A stretch of 64,000 nt of DNA from Bryoerythrophyllum caledonicum. Its lineage: Eukaryota > Streptophyta > Bryopsida > Pottiales > Pottiaceae. The position numbers were made by a program, and so were the translations under genes. The stretch spans positions 4,243,976-4,307,975 of the forward strand of contig OZ020526.1 of assembly GCA_963971425.1 (NCBI GenBank), in the 5' to 3' direction. Positions 46,278 to 58,091 of the stretch are shown piece after piece; the first letter of the stretch is position 1; every line of letters begins with the position of its first letter. A model generated the notes under the pieces. That model worked only from the letters and a program-made list of their open reading frames with translations, was not told the DNA's origin and did not search any database.

Positions 46278-47055
46278 GCCGGTTGAGACCTATAGGCTAT
46301 ATACAAGGACATGTAGCCAATGTAAATGAAATCACGATGCCTGGATAAAACTCTAACGATGAAACTCTGACAATGAAACTCTGACGATGACACACCGTTT
46401 AACCTTGGATGAGAAATTGGGCTCCTACCGCCCAGCTCCAGCAACCTCTCGGATCTCTCTGCTCGAGAAGCGAGCTCCTCAAGACCATGAGCTCTTCAAA
46501 GAGCACTTCAAAAACACTTCAAAACGTTGTATATGCATGCTCCCTACAACTGTGAGCGTCCATTCCTTCTACCATAGATACTAGTCTCCTAGAAACAACC
46601 AAATCATGATGTAGGAACTCTTAAACAACAAGAAAAATAGTAGTCTTTGTCAAGTGAGAATGTTGTGAGTGACAAGAGTAGTCAAACGTCTCGCACTCTA
46701 CAAGAGGAAAATCAACAAGTGCAAGCCCAACTAGAAGATGCAGGGTCTTAACTACTGATAATTCATTACTTACAAGCAAAGGAAACTCACTAAACACTCT
46801 CTAAACACACTCACAAAGCTAGACTTGACAAAGACGTCAAGTCAAGCGCATACACGCCGCTATATGCACACACACAAAACCCTTACGGATGGAATACATT
46901 AGTTGGGCGGATGTGGAGTGGCGGGCATACATCACTAACAAACATAGACTAGAACAATCTATCATTACAATAACACTACACGATATGGTGCAGTCCTCCA
47001 CGCCACATCTCGTGACAAAAACCTTGAGATCTAAAAAATCCACCTCAAAACTCTT
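46278..47055. other. 0.8 kb spacer without a recognised gene
   Basis: Contains two or three short near-repeats of CTCTGACGATGA (46345-46390). Short frames only. Confidence 0.35.
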
Positions 47056-47768
47056 AGGCCGTTTGGATTCAAAACCCTACAAGTGAACATGAAGATGAAA
47101 CTTTTTCCTTTTATTCTTTACACTAAAATGAAAAGTTTAAAAATAAAATTAGGTGAAAATTATTAAAATAAATTTAGGAGATTAAGACTTTTTCCTTTGA
47201 AGTTAATAGTTTTACCAAAATAAATACTATTAGACTGCAATGTGAAGAATTTTAAAAGACCAATTGAGAGATGTAATATGTAATTGATTTTGACTTTTAC
47301 ATTTGTTTTATTTTGATGCAATTGAATCTTCTGTAACATAGCATTTGATTAGTAGGAAAAACCTAAATCTCCTTTTTGATGGCAAGCTTGTATAATTGAG
47401 TTGTTTCCATGATTCATTATCTCTTGTAGGTCATCTTTAGCTAAATTTAAACACACAAAAAATGAATGATTGGATAGATTCTAAAATTTATTGTTTACAA
47501 TAGAACCCTAATTCTTCTTCTCTTTTTTTATTTTCTCTTCCACTATTGTACTTTGGACATATTGGACATAGGTACAACAGTCAACCGTCAATTAACTCCT
47601 ACAATATGAAATATTTCAAAATGGCCTTTTTGAAGGTTCATTCAGGTTCATGTGGTGTCAAATTTATAATATTTGTAAATGGGCATTACTAAAACATATG
47701 GAAGTATAATTATTTTCCAAATTTGACATTTGTTGAAGAAGTCACAAGATTTTGAATTCCAAACGAGG
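47056..47768. mobile_element. Probable 0.7-kb MITE
   Basis: AGGCCGTTTGGATTCAAAAC at the left is inverted at the right (TTTTGAATTCCAAACGAGG), giving imperfect ends of about 20 bp. The interior is very AT-rich and non-coding. The target duplication is unclear. Confidence 0.45.
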
Positions 47769-47984
47769 AGAGTGGGCATGATAGGCATGGTACTATAAAG
47801 CTAAATACCACTAATGTAGATCTAAATAGTGCATTTTTTGCAATATAATTCTCTTATCCTAAAACCTCCAATACTTGTGGCTTTTGGCATGCAATGACAT
47901 AACACTAACTAGACCATAAATTCATAACATTTATGCAATGTATAGTGGAAAATTATGCCATTATCTTGAGTCAAAGTACGCTGA

Positions 47985-48335
47985 TGTTGTCCGCGCAGGG
48001 AAGAAAAAACCAGTGTGCACACTTCAAATGAATGTATCTTACAATCCGTGTGGTAAAATTTAATAAAATGTTATGAATATCTTTATGTAGTAGTTAACTT
48101 GAAGATCCAAGGTTAACCCCTAAAGAAGCAAAATTATATTTCACCAAAACCACCTCAAAAATGCCTTTCTGAGAAGAGATGATACGAGACTAAATTAACA
48201 GAATTACTATTTTCAACCGAAGGATCTTCAAGTTCACTACTACAATAACACATCCAAAACATTTTGTAAAGTTTGACCTCACGGATTGTAAGATACACGC
48301 ATTTGAAGAGTGCAAAACACTTTTTTTTCTTCATT
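47985..48335. repeat. Head-to-head fragments of TTAA family (subfamily B)
   Basis: Forward from 48114: CCCCTAAAGAAGCAAAATTA, TTTCACCAAAACCACCTCAA, then TTTGACCTCACGGATTGTAA, as in the copy at 60.98 kb. Immediately left (47990-48110) the same landmarks occur in reverse (TTACAATCCGTGTGG, ACTTGAAGATCCAAGG). TTAA lies at the junction (48110-48113). Neither fragment has a visible right end. Confidence 0.65.
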
Positions 48336-48353
48336 AAAGGGAGAACACTTACT

Positions 48354-49310
48354 ACGTGGATGACGTCATGAAAGCTTTCATGAACTACCAGAAGACACTG
48401 ACCTTCATTCCAGAGTTTGTGCAAGAGGGTGTGGATTTCAAGAGCTGTATTGTTGACTATCATCACAATGGCAACAATAAGATTGTTGAACTTGGAGTCT
48501 TGGACAATGCAAGTCTTCAAGATCTATGTCAAAGAAAAAGGCAAAGACATTGAGTGGCATGTCATGCGATATAAGAAATGTGCAAAAAACTCTTCATGGC
48601 TTCCTCTAGGTAAGCCGTTTGTCTTTTTTCTCCATTTCTCTTGTCCTACTCCATCACCTACCCGCCGATGGAACTCACCGCTTTTTTTGTCGGCTCTTGG
48701 CCGACGAAGAAACTCATCTTCTACTTCAACATTTTTCATTCACTCTCCTTTGTTTCATCCAAGTAAGCCCATCAAAATGTGGAAGGCGGATGCCCTTAGA
48801 GATCCACGCCTTCTTGTGACTGATCCTAAGTCTATTCTATTCAAATTCCTTTGGAAAGAAGTTTGTGTTAATTCCAACAAGAAGAACCATGAGAAGGAAG
48901 TCGCTAGAGCTAGTGGAGTCAATGAGAATGAGTCTTTCATTACAAATGGCATTGCAAATTACATTGAATACTAGAAGTCTAGTATGTCCCGAGATAAAAT
49001 AAAATGTGCACTCGACACGGCGCCCTATATTGCGTATTGCGAGCATATTCACCAGCGGATTTTTGGTCTGCTTTTTTTTAAGCACGAATCACTTTACAAT
49101 GAAGTCTGGCCTATAAGTCTCTAGACTATCAATCATGCCCGCAGCAGTAGAGCGGCCGGAGTCTGAGAAGCAAGTCCTGATATCACCCCAAAAGATGACC
49201 CGAATGCATACCCCTTCTACATATATGCAAGTACCGCAATTGCATATTTGGAGGTCGGTGGTAGACTCTCAATGACCTGGGAGGAAGACAATGATGATTA
49301 ACTCTTCTAG
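48354..49310 (+). pseudogene. Unrecognised coding-like remnant
   Basis: Frame 48356-48553 reads VMKAFMNYQKTLTFIPEFV and KSCIVDYHHNGNNKIVELGV. After a frame change near 48510 a second frame gives VFKIYVKEKGKDIEWHVMRY, KCAKNSSWLPLG, then (48770-48970) IKMWKADALRDPRLLVTDPK, SILFKFLWKEV and GVNENESFITNGIANYIEY. Amino-acid composition looks like protein, not random DNA. I do not recognise the family. It may be the body of another transposon, since it directly follows TTAA-family fragments, or a host pseudogene. No function proposed. Confidence 0.4.
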
Positions 49311-50119
49311 CAGTCAGTTGTCGGCCAATGGGTCGTCATTGACTCTCCTTCGGTTTTCACCTGCTTGTTGGCTTTTGGTGAAGTACTATTTGAGCATAGA
49401 CAACAACGATATAGAAATATAATATCCGTTGTTTGCCAACCTACTCATGATTTTTTTGATGGACATGGCACACACTTCCTTTGAATGTTTTCAATCTAAG
49501 ATCTCCATTGATTCTTTCACCTTGTTCTCAAGCTCATTGACTCGACTACCCGCCAACTCTTGCATTGAATCCCTCCTACCTCATCCTTGTGGTAAGATAC
49601 ATGTATATTAGTACCGAAGGTGATGAGGTACGCGATTCCACATCCTCCTTATTGTCAACATCGGTAGACCCCTAAGAAGAGAAGAACAGTCACACAGTGA
49701 GAAATTAACCTACAAGAATATTTAGGTTCCAAGAGATAGCCTACGGTTTTAATGAGTAAGTAGGAATCAATAGGAATCTTTAGGGTCTACAAGAATATTT
49801 AGAGTCTACATAAATCTTTAGGATCTAGAGAATATTTAGGTTTTTGAGAATCTTAAGAGTTTCTTGGCAAATCTGCCGAGGGTATCAATGGATTGTATAG
49901 GTCTTGAAGGAATATATGCTATTACGTGACAATTGATATGTTTCTATCTTTGTGTGTTCAAGGGTAGCCAACAAGTGTAGTTCATTTTGATTGTACATTC
50001 TTTGATAATTCGCCGATATGAGCATTTTTTCTACAATAAAGGACATGAATTTTGAGTCTAAGTATTCTTGTTGGTCCATAATTGATTAATTTGTCCATAA
50101 TTTGCAAAATATCTATTGT

Positions 50120-50390
50120 ATTAAGTTCACAAAAAAACAAAATGTGAATTGACACTTTTTGAACCTCCATGCCTTTGCACAATTGTTTTAAATATGCTAC
50201 ACTCCTCTATCACTGAAACTTGGTGTGCATAGAGCTAATATCTTGATCAATATGATGGTATGAAATTTAAACCTTATGTAGTACAAAAATGTACAAAAGT
50301 GAAGTCAAAGTTTGTTGATCCGCTCAATGTAAGGAAGAAAATGAATTGTTTTCTCTTCTTCAAACACTATAATCTTTCACACTTGGTGGC
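50120..50390 (-). repeat. TTAA-family fragment (subfamily A, reverse)
   Basis: GAACCTCCATGCCTTTGCAC and TTTAAATATGCTACACTCCT, then CTTCAAACACTATAATCTTT, are reverse complements of landmarks in the copies at 57.5 and 58.5 kb. No ends are visible. Confidence 0.65.
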
Positions 50391-50757
50391 CAAGTCGAGT
50401 GGCCGTTGATTTCCACCAATGAGATTGCTAGAATGGCCAAAGTCCGGACTTTGGGCCTTCACACTTGTGCTCAAACTCCAAAGGTCGTCGTCCTACATGG
50501 CAACAGTTTTGGGCTGTTTTGGCGCCAAAGCGACGACCTCTAGAGCAAAACTTGGATCGCCCATTATAGCTAGACACAAACTACAATCGAATTTTTTAAT
50601 AAATAATAAAAAAACTGACATTATCTGGACCGTTAGATGAAAGAGGCCGAATTTTTGGCTGATTTATGGCCTGATTTTTTTTGGCTAATTTTTTGGCTGA
50701 TTATCATTAGCTGATTTTTTTGGGCTGATTTTTTTTTACATAATGACTAGCAGTTGG

Positions 50758-51540
50758 TGCTTGCTTTGCAGCGCATTAGTTCAACCATTTTAATGTAGTT
50801 TTTACATCACAAAATATAAAAAAGAAAGGTAACAACAATCTACATAAAATATAAATATGTCTTTAAAACCTATGCATGAATTTGAATAATATAATAGAAT
50901 AGAATAGAAGAAAAAAAATAGGTTTTAGATTTTTTGCATTTTAACATGGAATTTCAAAAATGTTACGAACGTCAAATTTGTAATCAAGAGTTTCAAATTT
51001 ATTTTGGATGAGCACAAATTGCAACACACAAATGCAAATTTCACACACCCACAAACTTAATTTGCAATTACAATCTCAATTTCACACACCCACAAACTCA
51101 ACTTGCAATTACAATCTCAAATTCACACACCCACAAACTCAATTTGCAATTACAATCTCAAATTCACACACCCATAAACTCAATTTGCTATTACAATTTA
51201 AAAACTTGCAATCTCACTTCAAAACTTGTAATTTCAATCTCCACAACTCAAATATGCAATTTTGCAACTCCAACTTTGTATGCCAACCTCCAAGATCACA
51301 ACTCCAACTTCACAACTTTTTCACTCCAAGTTTACAACTCATAATTTACAATTCAATCTTTTAGTGCTTAACTCAAAAAATATTTTGAACGTCAAATTTG
51401 TAATCAAGAGCACAAATTGCAACACACAAATACAAATTTGTCACACCCAAAAACACAAGCTAATGCTTTGCAACGCAGTAGTCCAACCATTTTAATGTAG
51501 TTTTTATATTACAAACAATATTTTAAAAAAGGTAACATGA
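50758..51540 (+). repeat. Direct repeats around a 41-bp tandem array
   Basis: A segment with GTTCAACCATTTTAATGTAG at about 50778 recurs at about 51480, and TCAAATTTGTAATCAAGAG with the following CACAAATTGCAACACACAAA occurs near 50970 and 51390. Between them lie about four tandem copies of a 41-bp unit starting TTTCACACACCCACAAACT (51039-51200). The open frames here are repeat products. Confidence 0.7.
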
Positions 51541-51850
51541 TTCATTGCGCAGTTGGCTGCGCAATTAATTGCGCGGTTGAATGCACCGTTCTTATAGTTC
51601 ACTGCACGGTTGACTGCGCGATTGATCGTTGCATGGTTCATTGCGCGGATTATGATTTTAGTAGTATGATATTGAGTTTGGACTTTGGACTTGGCCTTTG
51701 GGGCTTCACACCATGACCGGTCAAACCTTCAATCTATATTATTTAATGTATTTTTTTGGAAAAAAAGTTTGGCCGCTCGCCCTAGTTTGGCCTCTCGCCA
51801 AAGTTTGGCCACTCATTTAGATGGATGGTCACTCGACTTGGGCATAGTGT
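51540..51850 (+). repeat. Two short minisatellites
   Basis: 51545-51655: degenerate TTGACTGCGCGGTTGATTGC units. 51765-51835: three to four copies of an 18-bp unit, AGTTTGGCCNCTCGCC. Non-coding. Confidence 0.6.
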
Positions 51851-52628
51851 GAAGCGGCCCTCATTGCACAAGAACTAACGTTTTTAAGAGTTTTTGGTGT
51901 GAAATTGTCAAGGAAACTCAGGGGTTAAAGTCGCTCATGTGACCGACCAGACGCACGTAAATTTTAGACCGGAAGACACTTCAGAATACTTCAAGAAAAA
52001 GAAATCCCAGACCGAAAGTCATTTCGAAGCCGACATTTGGAGCTTCGCGGTAGTTGAGTGGTGGCCCACCTCAGAGCACATTTTCAAAGTAACGACAGCT
52101 TTATAAAAGTTACTTCAATCCCCCTCTTACCAGGTCAGAGGTCTTATTCTATTTTACTATTCTAAATTTATCATCAGAAATATCTTTCATAGTCATCATT
52201 TTGTGGTTAGTACTGCACCTTTTGTCATTCGGGTAATAGTCCTGTTTGCTCACTCCTACTGGGCACTTGGTACGAGTACATGTAAGTTGGAGGATGCCAC
52301 ATTTAACCTGATCAGTGATGAGGAAAAGTTGAATGGGAGGGAGAAAGTGGAAATGCCGGTGGGACCGTCTCCAAAGACACGAAACGCGGCCAAGTGGGGT
52401 CTCGTCCGACGAAGAGGGACGAGAGATTCGCCTGCCGTCGCGACCAAACCAGCGGCGTCTTGACCTGAGACCGCAGTATCGTCTCAGCTCACCAACATTT
52501 TCTCGAACTGAGAATTTTTGAGAGCTTTCTACCAGTGAACCGGTAGTCTGAGTGTCTTCATAGTTTCTTCCGCAGTCGAATCGACCCGTAGAATCACCTA
52601 GCTACGACGAGTCTTGTTCAAATCCCTG
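51851..52628. other. Upstream flank of the SRPBCC gene
   Basis: Includes a TATAAAAG sequence near 52102 and a GC-rich stretch at 52360-52470 that could be 5' UTR. The frame 52203-52463 shows no domain and does not begin with ATG. Confidence 0.35.
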
Positions 52629-53642
52629 ATGTTGAGTTACGGAGCATTCTCAACCGTTCCCGCTGCGTCGAACAACTCAATGCTCTCCTCGCTGGTGCGG
52701 CGGCTGGGGTCCATGGCAAGCACGAGCATCGACATCAGTGCTGCCGACGACCATTGGCATGGCGCCATCGACTTGGTGATCGCGGCGCCAGTGGAGAAGG
52801 TGTGGGAGATCGCCTCTGACTGGCTCAAGTTCCCCCGGCTCTGCTCGGTGGAGTGCGCCGAGGGCGAGAACGGCGTCCCGGGCTGCGTGCGTAAGGTGCA
52901 ATCCCAGAATTCCAGCTTCTGGGTGACCGAGAAGCTCACGCGGATCGACCACTCCAGCCGAATTCTCTCGTACGCCCTTGTGGGTGGCAACAGTGGCATT
53001 CTGGTTGGCTACCAAGCGTCCTTCCAGGTGCGTGCTACACTTCCACATTGATGATTCATTAAATCTCAGTCACTTTGCACTGGGTGGAATTTTTGGAGTG
53101 CAGAGATCCAGCTTCTGATTAGCTGATTGCGTACGTGTAGTTCATCAAGCCTGGCACAATTGTTCGTTTGAAATTGTTTTCATGCAAATGATTTGGAAGA
53201 GGGCACTTTTTGGTGGTATTGGCTGAGATATATGAGGAAGATTCGTGGGCCCTTTATAGTAGGCTTTAAAATCTGAAAGGTTTTGTAGGAATGAAGAAAC
53301 AAGTGTTGCCTTTAAGACGTTTGCATTGGGTAGATCATGATGTGCCTATCAGAAAGTTGGGTGCGACCTCTACATGGGGGCCACTCAATCTTGCACTGGT
53401 CAGTGTTTTAAGCGAGCCTGACTCTGTGGTGGTGCTGGGAGGATAAGTTAATTCATCACTTTTATACTCATTGTTACGTGCTGATTGTTCTGCAGGCCGT
53501 GGCAGAAGGAGCGAACAAGACTAGAGTCGTATGGCCTTTCATGTTCAGCCCTGAGCAGGTCAGTATCGAGTCATGGACCGCCATTATCAAGAAGAAGGTC
53601 AGAGGTTATATCATGGAACTCGAGGAGCTCGCCCAGAGCTGA
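52629..53642 (+). CDS. SRPBCC (Bet v1/START-like) protein, LFS-like, 2 exons
   Basis: Exon 1 is 52629-53027 (133 codons), exon 2 is 53496-53642; the intron starts GTGCGTGC and ends TGTTCTGCAG, phase 0. The 181-residue product has the polyketide_cyc2/lachrymatory-factor-synthase-like pattern: GAIDLVIAAPVEKVWEIASD, WLKFPRLCSVECAEG, LTRIDHSSRILSYALVGGN, GYQASFQAVAEGANKTRVVW and a C-terminal helix IIKKKVRGYIMELEELA. The fold is a helix-grip cavity for hydrophobic ligands; the substrate is unknown. The first ATG gives a roughly 30-residue Ser-rich extension (possible transit peptide); a second ATG before ASTSIDI would give the usual shorter form. Both exons are intact and GC-rich. TATAAAAG lies at about 52102, far upstream. 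Confidence 0.8.
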
Positions 53643-55423
53643 TGACCTCTGGATCAAACACAACGTCGCCTTCGTCACAAAGTAACATACTCACGGTGAC
53701 GCCAGGTTCTTTTTTAAACGTAAGATTCTAAAACAGCTTACGTTACAGTTTTTTTTTTTGCTGGCCTCCTCAGCTTCCCGTTATCTTTCATTTTTCCTCG
53801 GCTGCATCTTCACTGGGTTTAGAAAGATCAAGCAGATCGACAGCCACAGGGATTTAGTAATAACACAATGTCTCTTTGATCCCTCCCGTAGTCGGTCTTT
53901 TTAGAAGTTTATAACCTGAAGATCTGTTGCCGATCTTCTTAAATTTTGGAGTTAGAAAGACTATTTTTCTCACTGTTCAGTTCTAGTGCAGGTTCAGCCT
54001 CTTGATCATACACGTTAGTTGTTATGATCTTATATGATCCACTAGAACTCACTGACAGACTGAGTTATACGTAGGAAAGACGTAGGAGAGAGTTCTACAA
54101 TTGATGCACACCAGCTTTTAGCACGAAGGAGGATAGAGGTGGACCCATTTTTACTTGCGCATGGACACATGTGCACGTTTTTTTCCTTGCTTTGAATTAT
54201 CCCAATGCAAGTTGACTCTTTATGGGTTCATCCACCTCGACTCCTCCAGTTGGTCTTGCTTAGTAAGCAATGGCGATTGGTACACCGGCTCTGAGTCTCA
54301 GAGCACAACACTTATTACACTTTTTTTCCATGGGCTTAGCATCCATGTGTACAGACTTCACTCGTTCAATAAAATGGCATGCCTACCAGTATTATCTTAT
54401 CATTCTGTGGTGTCTTTTCACCTTCTTCCAACAACCGGTTCTCTGCATTCAAGAATCAGTCGCCAAATCCAGTACTTAACCTCTGACCGCGCTCCAAACC
54501 ATGCATTACATATGAATTCAGACGCTCAGCCCACTTGCACTGTGAACTCTATCATGCCAAAGAGAAGTCACGCATACCAAGGCTTCAACATATCCATACC
54601 ATTTCTGTGTGGTAATTCTTTAATCAATAAATGACGAAACCAATTATACATGAACCTGCACCAGGTTTGTGAGTGGAGCCACATGATGATCACAATCACG
54701 GAACTCTAACGTGCAATGGAGCACTAATTTCATGGCGCAGCTAACGCACTGCCTTTCTCAAATGATAACTTACATGGTTGTACTTATGCCCAATGCCAGT
54801 CTTCGTCCGAAACTTATCCCCATCCCCAATATCTGGGTGCTCAATAATTAGTTTAAACCAAAAGCATAACGTGCCTTCATCATATGATAAGTTACATTGT
54901 ACACATGCAATATGTCCAATGCCAGTCATCGTCCTAACTGTATCCACAGTGAGACCCATACGTGTGGGCACTTAATCATATGCATCAAGTTGACGTCAGC
55001 CAATTACGTGATCGTAACTTACAGTGTACACATGCCAGTCTTGGTCCAGTGTGCAGCGTCTGGTATGATTCAAGCGAAATGACTGTGAAGACACTGGACT
55101 GGAGTCCGGAAGCAGACAAAAATCAAGTGGTATTGCGGGAAAGAGGATGAAAGTTCAAGTAGAATCTGGTAGGAAACGTGAGCCGTTAGGGGGTCACTGG
55201 GAATACGCGAGATATTTTTTGGGCCCCACGCGCTTAGGAAGACCTGGCGGGCGGCCATTGAACATGCGTACGTCGGGTTCGGCGCCAAGCGTCTCACACG
55301 TGGTCGCCGATGCCTTGCTTTGCGAGGGGGATGAAGAATATTTTGTCGCTCCTGTGATTGACCCACCAATTAGTCAGTTCTGCCGCATGCACTCCATGCA
55401 AACTCACTTGTCCACCCTCTGTA
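53643..55423. other. 1.8 kb 3' flank without a recognised gene
   Basis: The longest frame (54155-54634, 159 codons) has no recognisable motif. Two related segments lie at 54764-54830 and 54885-54935 (AACTTACATGGTTGTACTTA, then CCCAATGCCAGTC; TAAGTTACATTGTACACATG, then CCAATGCCAGTCATCGTCC), with a third trace near 55015. Confidence 0.4.
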
Positions 55424-55830
55424 AGGTTGGATGACCTATCACCACACGAACCCCAGAACCAACGATCAAATGTGGACCAAAACCACCACCCACCCACCCC
55501 ATTTCCGAAATTTTAGGAAGTCGGTTATGATTGGGGTGTCAGTTAATGATTGGTTCAAAGCTCTCGGTTTTTAGTCTCTTGCACAAGTGGTCATTAGTAC
55601 AACTTAGTGTGGAAATAGAGAGTTTTGTATGTCGAGGAATGGGTCACGGCTTACTATCCACTTTGAAAATTTGTAGCAATTTCAGTATGAAGAAATTTCA
55701 AATAAATGGTCACGACAATTGCAATATTCATGAAATCCTATTTTGAATTCCCCAAAAATGTCTTACCACATATACAAACGCTATAAATAGGTCAGCAAGC
55801 TTAAGTTGGTGGTTATAGGTCATCCAACCT
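55424..55830. mobile_element. 407-bp MITE, TA-flanked
   Basis: AGGTTGGATGACCTATCACC at the left is inverted at the right (GGTTATAGGTCATCCAACCT), with TA at 55422-55423 and 55831-55832. Size and TA duplication suit Tc1/mariner-derived (Stowaway-like) MITEs, although the ends are not the Stowaway consensus. Confidence 0.65.
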
Positions 55831-56166
55831 TATATGTCATAATTTGATAAAAGTTATGAAAAACTTCACTCCCTTAAAATTAACACTACTAAATGTTATA
55901 TGCTAAGTGATATGACATGCTTTTGCTCCCTCCTTTGTTAATTTCACCTTTACAAGTGCTAAAGTTGGTAAAATCGGAGAAAGTATGGGGCAATAGATAC
56001 TAGGAGCAAGAGTAGTTAGATGTAATGCAATGTAGTAAAACTGGCTAGGTAAAACGCATTTTAGGGCATACGGTGATTGTTTTGGATGAAAACTATCTTG
56101 ATGGATGAACAAATTGGTTGAAAATTCGATAGGTGTTATTTTCGATATGTGTTATGACTTTTCCAC

Positions 56167-56440
56167 GCCCAGGGCGAATTGACTCCCTCATTGGGAGTTA
56201 CCCAAGTAGACCACGAGGTGGTGGGGCTAAACTTGGCTCCTATTTTTGGGGGTGGTTACTAATTATAGCAAGGGAGGGTCCTATAGGTAAACCATGGCCG
56301 TAGGTCACAAATTTATCCCAAAATATCCAAAAAAAAGCCTCTAGACCCCCAAAATTAGAGGGCTAGAAAAATGACCTCATGCGATCATGAGGGGGCCTAC
56401 CTTGGGTAACTCCCAATGAGGGGGTCAATTTGCCCTGGGC
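56167..56440. mobile_element. 274-bp MITE with about 40-bp inverted repeats
   Basis: GCCCAGGGCGAATTGACTCC on the left pairs with GGGGTCAATTTGCCCTGGGC on the right, and the match extends over CATTGGGAGTTACCCAAG. The flanks are CTTTTCCAC (56158-56166) and CTTTTCCCG (56441-56449), a 9-bp duplication with two mismatches, suggesting the Mutator superfamily. The interior has further inverted symmetry. Confidence 0.7.
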
Positions 56441-57141
56441 CTTTTCCCGCTCATGACCATGAACATTTAAAGAGGGTCGACTGTAGTACACTAATATTAA
56501 TGCCATTGGGAGTCAAATTTCTGAATTGTGTGCACACTATTACCGACCCTAAACTTTGTTCGATGGCGGACAAGTGTCCCGGGCAAATATCGCGCGTGGC
56601 AGCGGCTTCTTGACTCACTGCTTACTACTGCAAAAAGGCCCCCCAAAATATCTTGGGGGGATCCCTTTTTGATGGGATAGTTCGTGGCGGTAAGAAAGAA
56701 TCTAACGCTTTTCCCAGTCACATACTTTACTGTTGCCCCTATAGCATGCCAATCCTTTTCTGGTCCAGAAACAAGAGATTATTTAGTGTGTGAGAAGACG
56801 AGTAAGATTTGTGCCCCAAAAAAATTTTAAAAATTAAAAAAAAAATGAGCAAGATTCCTTTTTGGATATGGAGAATTTCATGCTATATCGGTTCATCATT
56901 TGAATATGCGGTATTTTTATTTTTAGCATCTTGTTTTATCCTTTCATAATGTTTTTGTTTAATCCCCAAAGGACCAAGGCATTTTAATCCTTTAACGCCG
57001 GGTTGGCTATGGTTGATGGTCAAAGCTAGAGCATAGTAGATTTTTAAGAATATCATCTACTGTACTCATAGATTCCCCATTAGTCATAGCTTACTTGGCG
57101 TTAAAAGACCAAAAGGAGTGTGACAATTGTGCGGTCCTTAA

Positions 57142-58087
57142 CCTCTAAAGGCCGAAGGCATTTTTACACCAAAAATACTTCAAAACTGCTCGTTCTAATG
57201 CAATGAGTAATGAGGTAATCAAAACCTTTTGTTTCTACATCTAAACATAGGATCTAAATTAAGAATTATTCACTAACGTCCTCACAAAATTTCATGGACG
57301 TTGACCGCATGGATTGAAAGATTATAGTGTTTGAAGCAGATAAAACCGTTCTTTTTCTTCCCTGCTTTGAGTGGATCAGCAGACTTTGACTATACTTTGT
57401 GTCAAATTTTGCACTACACAAGGTTTGAAAACATTACCATTGTGTTAATCGTGATGTTATTTCCTGGCACACCAAGTTTTAGAGGTAGAGAAGGGGTGTA
57501 GCGTATTCAAAACAAATGTGGAAGGAGTGGAGGTTCAAAAATTGCCAATTCTCGGTTTATTTTTTTGTGAACTAAATATGTTTTAGAATGATAATCTGAG
57601 TGGTCGATAAGAAGGTTTAGACTACATCTTGTAGTAGAAGAAATAAAATGTAAGAAATATGAAGATCTCTAAGTTTTATGTGGAAAAGAAGAAGTTTTTT
57701 TGGTTCCTTGCCCGACAAAGTGTGGCAATGTGTGAAAATGTTAGACTTAGATTATTATGTTATTTTCCTCTCAAGACAAGAGATTTTTTTTGACAATATG
57801 AAAGGAAATAATATTTTTTGCTAGTATTGAAAATCTCACAGTCAATAGATTGTCCAAGCAAAAGTTTTTGGAATTGTCCGACGTGCCCGGTCTCCCCATT
57901 TAAAATTTAAAACCCTATAACTTTTTCATAAAATGTCGGATTTGGGAAAAAAAATTGGACTCACATGAAGATTTTAGCAATGTCCATCTACAGTAGAAAT
58001 TTGAAAAAGGAATGATATAAATTGACACCATAGGAACTTGCCCAAACCTTCAAGAGTCCCCCGAGAGGACTCTTGGACCTTCAGGAG
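57142..58087 (+). mobile_element. TTAA-family transposon, copy 3
   Basis: 946 bp, flanked by TTAA at 57138-57141 and 58088-58091. Ends CCTCTAAAGGCCGAAGG and CTTGGACCTTCAGGAG. Internal landmarks are as in copy 1 (TTACACCAAAAATACTTCAA, GACCGCATGGATTGAAAGA, GAATGATATAAATTGACACC). Non-coding. Confidence 0.8.
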
Positions 58088-58091
58088 TTAA

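Noticed and set aside
51039..51200. CRISPR-like array
   Set aside because: Direct tandem repeats with no spacers, in a eukaryotic genome with no cas genes.
54155..54634. 159-codon frame downstream of the SRPBCC gene
   Set aside because: No domain, no biased codon use, no splice or promoter context; likely chance.
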